Of a DNA stretch of 32,336 nucleotides, positions 1 through 7,798 are shown in pieces. Position 1 is the stretch's first letter. The number at the start of each line of letters is the position of its first letter. A model generated the notes under the pieces. It did not search any database. It had not been told where the DNA came from and saw only the letters and a program-made list of their open reading frames with translations. The translations under genes were made by a program, and so were the position numbers. Source of the stretch: a virus. The stretch covers positions 1 to 32,336 of IMG/VR virus record IMGVR_UViG_3300031963_000590. One strand, given 5' to 3'.

Positions 1-986
1 TCTCCGGGGGCAAGGTGCGCGTGTACGATGCCGGGACGACCAACCCCTCAAGCCTGTTCTCGGACGCCAGCCTGTCAACACCGCTGGCCAATCCGGTGGT
101 CGCCAACTCCGCAGGCATCACGCCGCAAATCTTCGCCGCTGACGGGCTTCTGGTCGATATTCAGTACCTCACCAGCGCGGACGCCTCGATTGCCAACCGG
201 GGCTATGAGGATGTCTCGTTCCTCGGCTCCTCGACCGGCGACCTCTCCCGCACGGTGACGGGTGACGGACGCTTCACCATCACCGGATCGGCGGGCGCGG
301 TGTTGTTCCGCGTGGGCGACCCAAGCCCCGACAACACCGGGGGAACGCTCACCATCGAAGGGTGGGCCGGAACGCAGGGCGACACCCTGACGCTCGACTT
401 CGCACTGGTCAACGTGACGGGACGGTTCAAGGAGCAGGGCAAGAAGCTCCAAGGCACGGTCTACACAGAAGCCACGCAGGTCACGGCTCAGACCTCGGTT
501 GACATCGCGCTCCCGAACGACCCGACCGGCTGCCGGGCTTGGGAAATCCATATCTGGGATTACTCGCAAAGCGGGATCGGCAACCTGCAAGGCCGCCTGA
601 GCTTCGACGGTGGCGCGACGTATAAATCCGGCGCCACTGACTATGACTCCTTCTGGTTCACCTCGGAAACGACGGGCGGGACCGTAACCGGCACGGCGAT
701 GGTGACTGCCGCCCAGATGGGTTTTTGCAGCAACCTTAACGGGGCCTCAAACCAGCTTGGCAGCGGCGTGTTCCGCGTCATCACGCCGGACAGCGGCACG
801 GCCTTCACCAAAATTGACGCCGATCTGTCGGGCATTATCAACACCGGGGCGGGCTCGATCTTCCGCGCCACGGCTTACGGAAAAGGCTCCTACGGGCGAG
901 CGACAAACATCCGCCTGCTGCTGGCCTCCAACAACTTCACGTTCAAATATCGGCTCGTTGCTTTGCGTGGGTTTGGGGAAGTCTGA
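1..986 (+). CDS. Tail fibre / tail appendage protein, 5' end outside the window
   Basis: The reading frame is open from the first bases (the codons before the internal GTG at 15 read Ser-Gly-Gly-Lys), so the true start lies upstream and about 327 residues are visible. The visible N-terminus carries the pattern K-V-x-V-Y-D-A-G-T-T followed by a P-L-A-N-P-V-V motif, which is common near the start of phage tail-fibre and appendage proteins, where it forms a small beta domain attached to the virion. The rest is Gly/Thr/Ser-rich and beta-like with no enzymatic motif. It shares one base with the start of the SGNH-hydrolase gene, so the two are likely co-translated. Its exact role (fibre versus appendage adaptor) is inferred. 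Confidence 0.65.
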   Translation, partial: SGGKVRVYDAGTTNPSSLFSDASLSTPLANPVVANSAGITPQIFAADGLLVDIQYLTSADASIANRGYEDVSFLGSSTGDLSRTVTGDGRFTITGSAGAVLFRVGDPSPDNTGGTLTIEGWAGTQGDTLTLDFALVNVTGRFKEQGKKLQGTVYTEATQVTAQTSVDIALPNDPTGCRAWEIHIWDYSQSGIGNLQGRLSFDGGATYKSGATDYDSFWFTSETTGGTVTGTAMVTAAQMGFCSNLNGASNQLGSGVFRVITPDSGTAFTKIDADLSGIINTGAGSIFRATAYGKGSYGRATNIRLLLASNNFTFKYRLVALRGFGEV

Positions 987-2575
987 TGGCAATGTCACTC
1001 GGCATCGGGATCGGGCTACCGTTCGGGGGGGCTCCGGCTGCGGCGTCCTCCGGCGGCACGTCGGCGGATCGATTCAGCGTGATGGGGACCGGCTTCCGCT
1101 GGCCGACAGAGGGCGCGAGCCATGCGACGAACACCTATTTCGTCGTAGAGTTCCGCTTTGCCACGCCGGACTACGCCGTCACCGATCCGCGCGTGTTCTG
1201 CCCGTCCTTTTTCAGCCCGTCGTCGGGCGGCGAAACCCTCCTGGCAGGGGGCGCTTCGATCATTGTTCAAGGCTGGTCCATTGAGACGTCTTCGGGCGTC
1301 TGGACGGCCTGCGACGGGGCGGCGGAAGGGGGCTGCGCGACGGTCACGAACGCGAACGGTGGCGAGTGGCTACCACGGGTCGCCGCGACACTTTCGGCAA
1401 ATACCGGCTATGTCGCCCGGCTCACGTTCAGGGTCTCGGGAACCTCGGTCACAATCCCGCGTGTGACCCAGCAGGCGCTCCCCACCTCACCGCTGGGGCA
1501 GGAGAGAATGAACGGCGCCACGACGACGTGGTTTGCGCGGCTGACCGACAACGTGGCCGTGACGAACAGCGGCGGTAATGGCATCTTCTACAAGCCTGTT
1601 ATGATGATTGCGAAGGGCGGCGACGGACGGCCTGCGATCATAGTTGTCGGCGACAGTATCGGTTACGGGTCCGCAGACAGCCGGGCCATCTCGAACTGGA
1701 GCAGCCGGAACGAGTTCGGCTACGTTGCGCGGGGGCTCGATAACAACTCGGGCAGCCAGCGTCTCGGCTATCACATCATGTGCATCCCAGGTCAGCGCGC
1801 GGTCGGCACCGGCTCGCCTTGGACTACGACATCCAACTGGGCCGGGAAGCGGAACGCGGTGCAGCAGGTGGTCGATGCCTATGGCGAGCTGCCCTTCGAT
1901 GAAGTGCTCTGCCAGCACATCTCGAACACCGTTCCTTTTGTTGGCGATGTTCGGGCTGGTTTCGTCGATTTTTACGGTCTGCTCTGGAGCAAGCCGATCA
2001 CGCAGATCGAGTGCCTGCCGGCCGTCACCAGTTCGAACGGCTACGCGGACGTCGGGGGCCAGACACCGCAATCCGGCTACAACTACGGCGGTTCGGGGAC
2101 GGACGTTCAGGCGTGGGACTTCAACGCCGACGTCGGCGGCGTGGACGGCCTAGGCGATGCGTCGGCGTACTATCGCGCCGGGGGCTATATCATCGGTTCC
2201 ATCGCGCCGTGGCGATACAGCTCTGTTGACACATCGACGCAGCGGGACCTTTGGCCGGTGCGGCCTTATTCGAGCACGCTTTCCTCTGCCTATGTCTCGG
2301 GTGGGACGATTGTCACCACGGACGCGCCGAGCCTGGGGATGGCCCTGGCGGTGCTGCTTGACAGCGGCAGCTATGGAACCCTGCGCGATGTGACGGCGGT
2401 CACGGGTTCCGGCCCTTACACGGTGACGCTTACGGGATCGCTGGGCGGCGCGGCAGCGGCAGGCAAGACGGTGCGCGAAGTGTGGGGGGATAACATCCAC
2501 CCCAGCGGGCTGGTCCATCGGGACGTGCTGCAAAGCGCCATCACCGATTGGAAGGTGGCGCGGGGGTGGGTCTGA
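986..2575 (+). CDS. SGNH/GDSL-type hydrolase tail protein
   Basis: A 529-residue protein. Residues 1-200 are Gly/Ala/Ser-rich and beta-like, as in a virion-anchored N-terminus. The enzyme part starts at the G-D-S motif (residues 222-224, nucleophile Ser224), which opens an SGNH/GDSL hydrolase. A D-x-x-H pair near the end (Asp502, His505, in G-D-N-I-H-P) supplies the rest of the triad. Such tail enzymes are known to de-acetylate or de-esterify surface polysaccharide during adsorption, and that is the inferred role here. Its place between a fibre gene and a beta-helix gene supports a receptor-processing function. The start ATG overlaps the previous stop by one base (TGATG). The substrate cannot be read from sequence. 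Confidence 0.75.
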   Translation: MAMSLGIGIGLPFGGAPAAASSGGTSADRFSVMGTGFRWPTEGASHATNTYFVVEFRFATPDYAVTDPRVFCPSFFSPSSGGETLLAGGASIIVQGWSIETSSGVWTACDGAAEGGCATVTNANGGEWLPRVAATLSANTGYVARLTFRVSGTSVTIPRVTQQALPTSPLGQERMNGATTTWFARLTDNVAVTNSGGNGIFYKPVMMIAKGGDGRPAIIVVGDSIGYGSADSRAISNWSSRNEFGYVARGLDNNSGSQRLGYHIMCIPGQRAVGTGSPWTTTSNWAGKRNAVQQVVDAYGELPFDEVLCQHISNTVPFVGDVRAGFVDFYGLLWSKPITQIECLPAVTSSNGYADVGGQTPQSGYNYGGSGTDVQAWDFNADVGGVDGLGDASAYYRAGGYIIGSIAPWRYSSVDTSTQRDLWPVRPYSSTLSSAYVSGGTIVTTDAPSLGMALAVLLDSGSYGTLRDVTAVTGSGPYTVTLTGSLGGAAAAGKTVREVWGDNIHPSGLVHRDVLQSAITDWKVARGWV

Positions 2576-2576
2576 G

Positions 2577-3458
2577 ATGATCGCCGCCTCAACACTCGCG
2601 GACGCCCGGGCCTCAGTGCGGCCCGGCCAGACCCTGGTGCTGGAGGGCGTCTATGACGGCCCCTGGCGGCCGAAGGCGGCGGCGCTGAAAGGCGTGACGA
2701 TCGACGCCCGCAAGGCGGAGATCCGGGGCCTGTTCTATCCCGGCGCGGGCGTCGAAGGGCTGACCATCATCGGCGGGACATGGGTGGGCCTGCGCCTTGA
2801 CCGCGTGGTCGGTCTGACGATCAAGGACGCCGAGATGGTCGGCCCCGGCGCCGAAGACGCCAGGCTGGCGGACGGCTACGGCGTGTTTGTGAATGGCGGC
2901 TCGGGCGTGATGATCTCGGGCCTGCGGGCGTCGGGCTACAAGTCCGGCGTGGTGATCAGCCGCGTGGACGGGTTCGAGGTGCTGGACTGCGGCCTGTCTC
3001 GGATGCGCTCCGATGGCGTCCAGGTCGGCGAGAGCCGCAACGGCCGGATCGCGGGCAATGTGATCCACGGCACGCGCATCCTGGGCGACGAGCACCCGGA
3101 CGGCATCCAGCTCTGGAGCCGGCCGACCAGCCCACCCACGGCCGACATCGTCATCGAGGACAACCTCGTGGTGGGCGAGACGCAGGGCGTCTGCGGCTTC
3201 AACCACGTCCGCGCCGGCATTGACGACGGCGGGTTCGACCGGATCACGATCCGAGGCAACCGGATTGTCGGCGGCTATCCGAACGGCATCTCGCTGCAGG
3301 ACGGCCGCGACTGCGTGGTGACCGACAACACGGTCTCGACCTATCCGGGCTCGCGCTGGCGGGCGTCGATCAACCTGATCGGCTGCGCGGGCGTGATCCG
3401 CCGCGGCAACACCGTGGCGACCGGGGCGGGGAAGCCTGCGGCGGATGATCCGCCGTGA
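2577..3458 (+). CDS. Right-handed parallel beta-helix protein (tail-associated)
   Basis: A 293-residue protein made almost wholly of short repeating turns: runs of V/I alternating with G-N, G-L and D-N turns (for example I-E-D-N-L-V-V and I-R-G-N-R-I-V-G-G). This is the signature of a right-handed parallel beta-helix (PbH1/NosD/pectate-lyase-like repeats). Phage tailspikes and polysaccharide depolymerases often use this fold. No clear catalytic set is visible, so it could be a lyase, a hydrolase or a non-catalytic binding module. It starts one base after the stop of the SGNH gene and its stop overlaps the next start by four bases (GTGA). It may cooperate with the SGNH protein at the host surface; that link is inference from position. 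Confidence 0.7.
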   Translation: MIAASTLADARASVRPGQTLVLEGVYDGPWRPKAAALKGVTIDARKAEIRGLFYPGAGVEGLTIIGGTWVGLRLDRVVGLTIKDAEMVGPGAEDARLADGYGVFVNGGSGVMISGLRASGYKSGVVISRVDGFEVLDCGLSRMRSDGVQVGESRNGRIAGNVIHGTRILGDEHPDGIQLWSRPTSPPTADIVIEDNLVVGETQGVCGFNHVRAGIDDGGFDRITIRGNRIVGGYPNGISLQDGRDCVVTDNTVSTYPGSRWRASINLIGCAGVIRRGNTVATGAGKPAADDPP

Positions 3459-3841
3459 CCGTCCAAGCCTCGCACAACGATCTGCAGGCCGACATCCGCG
3501 CTCTGTCAAACAGGTTTGAGAAGGCCGAGGCCGAGCGCGCGGCCTATCGCGAGGACACCGCCAGGACCCTGCGCGCCATGGCCGACAGCCTGCGCGTGAC
3601 CGGCGAGGCGCTGGAGGCGATCGAAACCAAGCTGGGCGAGGAGCCCGACAGCGACGGCAATGGCGGGCGGGGCCTGATCGGCGACGTCCGCCGCTCGGCG
3701 CGGCACATCCAGGACCTCATGGGCCTGCAGAAGGTCGGCAAGGGCGTGTTCGCGACCGTCGGCGTGTTCTTCACGGTGTTCGGCGGGCTGATCGTGCTGG
3801 GCGTCGGCAAGTGGATTGTCGATCTCGTGGGCGGCAGATGA
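3455..3841 (+). CDS. Coiled-coil protein with C-terminal membrane anchor
   Basis: A 128-residue protein starting with GTG inside a four-base overlap with the beta-helix gene. Residues about 5-60 are charged and helical (a likely coiled coil), and a Gly/Asp-rich linker follows. The last ~30 residues form one strong hydrophobic helix (V-F-F-T-V-F-G-G-L-I-V-L-G-V-G). It is the first gene of a run of lysis-type genes, just before a two-helix membrane protein and the endolysin. It could be a holin partner, an antiholin or a membrane anchor. I do not recognise a named family. Confidence 0.6.
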   Translation: MTVQASHNDLQADIRALSNRFEKAEAERAAYREDTARTLRAMADSLRVTGEALEAIETKLGEEPDSDGNGGRGLIGDVRRSARHIQDLMGLQKVGKGVFATVGVFFTVFGGLIVLGVGKWIVDLVGGR

Positions 3842-4068
3842 AACTCGTTCGTGACCTCTTAACTGGTCCCGACGGCGTGACCTGGGCCATTGGCCGGGTG
3901 GCGTCGGTCCCGACCCTGTTCTCGGGCCTGGGCCTGCCGTTCGTCGCGCTCGCCCAAGGGCAGACGCTCGATTTCTCCGCCCTCGGGGTTTTCTACGGGG
4001 GCGTGGCCGGCGGGGTCGCCGCGCTGATCGGCCTCACCAATCACACAGAGCCAAAGGAGGGCAGCTAA
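3838..4068 (+). CDS. Small two-helix membrane protein, holin candidate
   Basis: A 76-residue protein. I chose the ATG at 3838, which overlaps the previous stop as ATGA; a longer in-frame start at 3811 would overlap the previous gene more. Two hydrophobic stretches are visible, about residues 20-40 and 47-66 (Gly/Ala/Val-rich), with a short charged N-terminus and a polar tail. Size, topology and position immediately upstream of the endopeptidase fit a class II holin. No holin family motif is clear, so the assignment rests on context. The gene ends over a strong Shine-Dalgarno (AAAGGAGG at about 4052-4059) that serves the endolysin. Confidence 0.55.
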   Translation: MKLVRDLLTGPDGVTWAIGRVASVPTLFSGLGLPFVALAQGQTLDFSALGVFYGGVAGGVAALIGLTNHTEPKEGS

Positions 4069-4499
4069 TGCCGGAACTTGAGGCGCTATCGAACGAACGC
4101 TTGAAGGGTGTGAATCCTAAGCTAGTGGAGACGGTCAAGCAAGCCGCGAAGGCTTCCCCGTTTCCCATCCGCGTGACCGAGGGGCTGCGGTCATCGGCCA
4201 GGCAGAACCAGCTCTATGCCCAAGGTCGCACCAAGCCCGGCAAGATTGTGACCTGGACCCGGAACAGCAAGCACATGATCCAGGCGGACGGGACCGGCCA
4301 CGCGGTTGACCTTGTGCCGCTGATCGACGGCGCGGTCCCCTGGTCGGACAAGGCCCGCTTTCGGGTGATCCGCGACCTCATGATGGCCGCCGCCGAGGAT
4401 GTGGGGGTCAATGTCAGGTGGGGTGCGGATTGGAACCGCGACGGCGTGCCGTGGCAGCGGGGCGAGTACGACGGCCCGCACTTTGAGATGGTGGCGTAA
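4068..4499 (+). CDS. Endolysin, M15-type L,D- or D,D-endopeptidase
   Basis: A 143-residue zinc peptidase of the M15 (VanY/T5-Lys-like) family that would cut peptide cross-links of peptidoglycan in the periplasm. Probable zinc ligands are His69 in S-x-H, Asp81 in G-H-A-V-D, and His138 in D-G-P-H-F-E. R41 in the T-E-G-L-R-S segment matches the family's conserved Arg. The S-x-H to G-x-A-x-D spacing is several residues longer than in the usual S-x-H-x-x-G-x-A-x-D motif. The start lies 9 bases after AAAGGAGG and shares one base with the previous stop. There is no signal peptide, so release would need the holin candidate upstream. Confidence 0.85.
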   Translation: MPELEALSNERLKGVNPKLVETVKQAAKASPFPIRVTEGLRSSARQNQLYAQGRTKPGKIVTWTRNSKHMIQADGTGHAVDLVPLIDGAVPWSDKARFRVIRDLMMAAAEDVGVNVRWGADWNRDGVPWQRGEYDGPHFEMVA

Positions 4500-5632
4500 T
4501 GGCTGCGAAACAGCTTTCCATCGAAGAGGCCGAACGCACGGTCGCGGTCTATAACGAGTGCGTTTCAGAGGGCTTCGGGACGGGCGCGAATCGGGGAGGG
4601 CGGCGGAACTTCTCGGCCCGCGCTGAAACCGCTCGCCGGTTGTGTCTCGACCTCAACACCACGACGCACCGCTTGAACGTCGCCGTCAACCGCTATGGTT
4701 TGAAACTGGACGAAACCGTCAAGCCTGCCTTTACATTCGACGACCTCCCGCATGACGGGGAGAAGTCCGCCGAGGAACTGATCGCCGAACTGACCGAGCG
4801 CCACGCCAAGCGGAAGGCCCACCACGATGCGGGCAAACTGCGGCAGGTGCAGGTCAATATCGACGGGCCGATCATGCTGGCGTTTTTCGGAGATCCGCAC
4901 GTTGATGACCCCGGCTGCGCGTGGGGCGACCTAGAGCGCGACGTCAGGCTTTGCCGCGAGACCGAGGGCGTCTTAGCCGTGGACGTGGGCGACGATAGCA
5001 ACAATTGGGTGGGTCGCCTCGCCAAGCTCTACGCCCACCAGGAGATAACCGCCAAGCAATCGCTCAAGCTGATCGAGTGGCTCATGGGCTCGCTTCCGTG
5101 GCTTCTGCGGATCAAGGGCAACCACGACAACTGGAACACCGAGAAGGGCGACGTATCGGACTATATCCACCGCCTGTTCGGCCAGATCGGCGGGCTGGAG
5201 GAAAGCGGCGCCCGGCTTGAGTTGAACATGCCGAGCGGGGCTGCGGTGCGGCTACACGTCCGCCACGACTTTCCAGGGGGCTCGCAATTCAACCCGGCGC
5301 ACGCGCTGGTGCGGGAGACCCTGTTCGGCCACCGGGATCATATCCTGGCCTGCGGTCATCGACATACAACTGGTTATATACCGATTTTCCACAACGACCC
5401 GCGCCGGCTCTGCCATGGCTTCCGGGTGGGCGCGTACAAAGACTTCGACCACTACGCCAAGGAAAAGGGCTTTCAGGACGGCAACTGGGCGCGTTCGATG
5501 GCCGCCGTCATTGACCCTGACCACATTGGCGACCCGGTTCGCTACATCAAGCCGTTCTTCTCGCTGGAAGATGCGACCGACTACCTGGCGTGGCGTCGGG
5601 GCAAGTGGTCGGTCGGCAGGCGGGCCGCGTGA
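4499..5632 (+). CDS. Calcineurin-like metallophosphoesterase
   Basis: A 377-residue protein with the full metallophosphoesterase motif set: G-D-P-H (Asp132, His134), G-D-D-x-N (Asp165 to Asn168), G-N-H-D (207-210), His256 and G-H-R-H (286-289). These residues coordinate two metal ions in calcineurin-like phosphatases and nucleases. Residues 1-110 are charged and helical and could bind nucleic acid; they have the look of an HTH-containing leader but I cannot name it. It sits between the endolysin and spanin genes, overlapping both neighbours by one base. The substrate (nucleic acid, nucleotide or phospho-protein) is unknown. Similar enzymes occur in many phages. Confidence 0.75.
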   Translation: MAAKQLSIEEAERTVAVYNECVSEGFGTGANRGGRRNFSARAETARRLCLDLNTTTHRLNVAVNRYGLKLDETVKPAFTFDDLPHDGEKSAEELIAELTERHAKRKAHHDAGKLRQVQVNIDGPIMLAFFGDPHVDDPGCAWGDLERDVRLCRETEGVLAVDVGDDSNNWVGRLAKLYAHQEITAKQSLKLIEWLMGSLPWLLRIKGNHDNWNTEKGDVSDYIHRLFGQIGGLEESGARLELNMPSGAAVRLHVRHDFPGGSQFNPAHALVRETLFGHRDHILACGHRHTTGYIPIFHNDPRRLCHGFRVGAYKDFDHYAKEKGFQDGNWARSMAAVIDPDHIGDPVRYIKPFFSLEDATDYLAWRRGKWSVGRRAA

Positions 5633-5763
5633 TGGACGGTTCCGAGTGGCTAGTCCTGATCCTCGGCGTCCTGCTCGGGCTCCTGATCGCGGTGAAGCTG
5701 GTGGCGCTCGCGTTGGTCGGGGCGTTGCGGGTGCTTAAGATGTGGGTGGAGAGGGCGTTCTGA
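5632..5763 (+). CDS. 43-residue single-pass membrane peptide
   Basis: A short open frame that shares one base with the stop of the phosphoesterase gene and one with the start of the Rz-like gene (TGATG on both sides), so it is spliced tightly into the operon. The peptide has a short acidic start (M-D-G-S-E-W), a long Leu/Val/Ala helix of about 28 residues, and a basic/aromatic tail. It could be a second holin or antiholin-type component. It is too short to be placed in a family. The tight junctions make it a real gene rather than chance. Confidence 0.6.
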   Translation: MDGSEWLVLILGVLLGLLIAVKLVALALVGALRVLKMWVERAF

Positions 5764-6158
5764 TGATCCTGACGCTACTGACTAGCAGACTCGCCGGCCC
5801 TATCGCCTCCGGTGTCGCCGTCCTGTTCATGGCCCTTGCGGTTGGACAGTGCACGCGGGCGATCAGGGCCGAGAACCGCGTCACGAAGGCCGAAGCGGTC
5901 GCGGCGAGGGCTATGGCCGACTTCACCACATGCAAAGCCAACACCACGACGCTAGAGGCCGCGCTAGAGGCTCAGAGCCGCGCCGTGGCGGGCCTTAAGG
6001 CTGAATCCGATAGGCGTGTAGCCCAAAGCGCCAAAGCCGCCAGAGACGCCCGCGCTGTGGCAGAGAGTGCCCGCCGTCATGCTGACCGGGTGCTGGCGAG
6101 GCCGGCTCCCGAGGACGTGTGCGCGGGGGCTCTGGATGTTCTGAGGGGAGGCCAGTAA
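5763..6158 (+). CDS. Inner-membrane spanin (Rz-like)
   Basis: A 131-residue protein. I chose the ATG at 5763, which shares one base with the previous stop; a GTG at 5742 would add seven residues without a membrane role. One transmembrane helix (about residues 11-29) is followed by a long Ala/Glu/Arg-rich helical region typical of the periplasmic coiled coil of Rz-type i-spanins. The next gene encodes a small lipoprotein, as expected for its outer-membrane partner. Together they would fuse inner and outer membranes in the last step of lysis. The call rests on topology and neighbourhood. Confidence 0.7.
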   Translation: MILTLLTSRLAGPIASGVAVLFMALAVGQCTRAIRAENRVTKAEAVAARAMADFTTCKANTTTLEAALEAQSRAVAGLKAESDRRVAQSAKAARDARAVAESARRHADRVLARPAPEDVCAGALDVLRGGQ

Positions 6159-6439
6159 TGAGGCCAGCAATTCAAGCGGCAATTGTCGGCCTTTCCGCCC
6201 TCACCCTCACCGCCTGCGCTACGGCTTCCGAACCCCGCATTGAGGTCCGCGAAGTCCGCGTGCCCATCCCCGTCAAGTGCGCCACCGACCCCGGCCCTAG
6301 GCCCGAGTACCCCGACACCGATGCGGCGATTGCTGGCGCTCCGAACGTGTTTGAGCTTGCCAAGCTATACCGCGCCGGACGTGCTCTCAGGATCGGGCGG
6401 GAGGCGGAGCTAGAGGCGAGTGTGGCGGGGTGTCGGTAG
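6158..6439 (+). CDS. Outer-membrane spanin lipoprotein (Rz1-like)
   Basis: A 93-residue protein with a lipoprotein signal: a basic N-terminus, a hydrophobic core and a lipobox L-T-A-C with the acylated Cys at residue 20. The mature part is Pro-rich (P-I-P-V-K-C, P-G-P-R-P-E-Y-P), as is usual for Rz1 o-spanins. It begins on the last base of the Rz-like stop codon, with a G-rich Shine-Dalgarno (GAGGGGAG) about 8 bases upstream. It is the last rightward gene of the lysis block, and its 3' end overlaps the end of a minus-strand gene by 53 bases. Confidence 0.75.
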   Translation: MRPAIQAAIVGLSALTLTACATASEPRIEVREVRVPIPVKCATDPGPRPEYPDTDAAIAGAPNVFELAKLYRAGRALRIGREAELEASVAGCR

Positions 6440-6629
6440 CCGCGTCCATCGCGTAGGACAGCAACGCGCCGCCTTCCTGACGAGCCCTCATAACCGCGTA
6501 GGTATCGCCCTCGCTAGGCTCTCTCACCACTCCCAACACCCCCCGCACGATAGCCAGACACTCACGCTCTGGCAGGTACGGCTTATCGGATGCGGTGCGG
6601 ACGGCGGCGATCAGGTCAGCGCGGGTCAT
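6387..6629 (-). CDS. Small protein of the leftward cassette, unknown function
   Basis: An 80-residue protein, last gene of the leftward operon. Its start overlaps the stop of the PD-(D/E)XK-like gene by four bases (ATGA). The N-terminal ~60 residues look helical and charged; the tail is Pro-rich and lies in the part that overlaps the o-spanin gene on the other strand, so it may be under little constraint. I do not recognise a family. Similar short proteins (a helical start, a 'D-T-Y-A-V-M-R-A-R' type segment) are common in phage accessory regions without a known role. Confidence 0.5.
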   Translation of the reverse strand: MTRADLIAAVRTASDKPYLPERECLAIVRGVLGVVREPSEGDTYAVMRARQEGGALLSYAMDAATDTPPHSPLAPPPARS

Positions 6630-7216
6630 GGGGCGTCCTTTGCAGGTTGGTCACACGTCCAGCCAAACCGCCGGGCGCGAAGGGCGGCCATAACGCCACG
6701 ACGTATTTCCAGGCCAGTCAGGTTATCGTGCGCGAGCGCTTGGAGTTCCGTAACGGTGTGGCCCGACTTTCCGCCGAATGGCCGCGCCATTTCCAGAAGT
6801 TCGGGCTTCACCAACAACCAGAGCAAGGCGCGATTGTTGTACCGATCTTGGTTTGGAGCCAGCCGCATAGGGTGCAGATTCGCAAAGCCGGCGTCCGTTT
6901 CGGGAAGCCACTCGACGTTGTAGAGCCCCTTGCTCGTCCAAATCTCACGGATGGCGGCGGCCCAGCGCGGTGCGAAGCAAACCAGAACCGGCCCTCCCAC
7001 AGACAGCGCCCCACGCACCTGACCTTCAAGGCGGGAGAGGGTGTCGAGTTCGCTTTTGATTTCCACCAAGGCGAGGCGATCCGGGGTGATGGCGGCAAGG
7101 TCTAAGCGGACGTTTGCGACCGGGAACTCGTGGACGATACGGGCGTCGGGAAAGTGCTCCCGTAGGACCGCCTCGGCCTTGGCGCGGATTCTGGCTTCGG
7201 CAGCGGACGCGCTCAC
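6626..7216 (-). CDS. PD-(D/E)XK nuclease-like protein
   Basis: A 196-residue protein. Residues 28-60 carry the order expected of a PD-(D/E)XK nuclease core: a Glu in H-E-F (residue 30), R-L-D-L (Asp39), and V-E-I-K (Glu52, Lys54), followed by a helix. The C-terminal half has a W-rich stretch and basic residues. It resembles VRR-NUC/MmcB-like small nucleases in layout but I cannot assign the subfamily. It could process phage DNA, degrade host DNA or act on restriction/defence. It is the largest gene of the leftward cassette and overlaps both neighbours by four bases. Confidence 0.6.
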   Translation of the reverse strand: MSASAAEARIRAKAEAVLREHFPDARIVHEFPVANVRLDLAAITPDRLALVEIKSELDTLSRLEGQVRGALSVGGPVLVCFAPRWAAAIREIWTSKGLYNVEWLPETDAGFANLHPMRLAPNQDRYNNRALLWLLVKPELLEMARPFGGKSGHTVTELQALAHDNLTGLEIRRGVMAALRARRFGWTCDQPAKDAP

Positions 7217-7626
7217 TTCCCCCTCTCCCCTTCATATGCAGCGATAGCGGCTCGGGCTAGGTCTTCGGCCAAGATGCCGTTCATCTGCGCCAAAGCGTAC
7301 TCCGGGTAGACCTCGGTTCGCCGGTATATCGCCCGCGCCACCGCATCCACCACGGCCTCGGAAGGCTCTGGTCGGGCTAGGATTGCGTCGGCGCAAGCCA
7401 GCACGCACCTAGCGTCCTCGGGGGCGTACAGCGGGGCATCCTCCCAACTGATCGGGCCTGCGTCCGCCTCACGGACCCAGGTTTCCCACATGATCCGCGC
7501 AATCCTCTCTCGCTCACTCACGCTCGCCTCCGTGCTTGGTGGGGTTGAGGGCGGCGCGGATAGCTTCGGACGCCCCAAAGCAGAATATCGCGCCCATCCC
7601 TCGGCGCGGTCTCTATCGGTTGCCAC
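7213..7626 (-). CDS. Unknown leftward-cassette protein
   Basis: A 137-residue protein that starts with GTG at 7626, one base after the stop of the zinc-ribbon miniprotein, and overlaps the next gene by four bases. Residues 37-137 are helical with many Glu/Arg/Ala and resemble small phage proteins of the type 'S-E-R-E-R-I-A-R-I-M-W-E' that contain a conserved pattern around W-E-D-A. There is no enzymatic motif. The N-terminal 35 residues are Pro/Ser-rich and may be a linker. Function unknown. Confidence 0.55.
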   Translation of the reverse strand: MATDRDRAEGWARYSALGRPKLSAPPSTPPSTEASVSERERIARIMWETWVREADAGPISWEDAPLYAPEDARCVLACADAILARPEPSEAVVDAVARAIYRRTEVYPEYALAQMNGILAEDLARAAIAAYEGERGK

Positions 7627-7627
7627 G

Positions 7628-7798
7628 TCACGGCGTCAGTCCTCCAGCTTCATGCAGGTCGCGGCAGAACGGCGGCATCCCCGGCTTACCGACCGGCGCG
7701 AAGCACTGATCACACAGCCACAGAGTCCCGGTGTCGGGGTCATGGTAAGCCGTGCCGCCGCAGGTTAGCGGGATCGGGCGGGTGTCTGTGGGGCTCAC
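7628..7798 (-). CDS. 56-residue zinc-ribbon miniprotein
   Basis: A short open frame starting at a GTG that overlaps the previous stop by four bases (GTGA) and ending one base before the next start, so it fills the gap exactly. The peptide has Cys13 (T-C-G-G), a W-L-C-D-Q-C knuckle (Cys29, Cys32) and Cys45 (F-C-R-D), which fits a zinc-binding fold. Small zinc ribbons of this kind in phages often bind nucleic acid or host proteins. No known family is recognised. Packing between its neighbours is the main support for it being real. Confidence 0.6.
   Translation of the reverse strand: MSPTDTRPIPLTCGGTAYHDPDTGTLWLCDQCFAPVGKPGMPPFCRDLHEAGGLTP

Noticed and set aside
2613-3509. 298-residue open frame on the minus strand
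   Set aside because: It is opposite the beta-helix gene, rich in Ala/Arg/Asp/His without motifs, and has no operon context.
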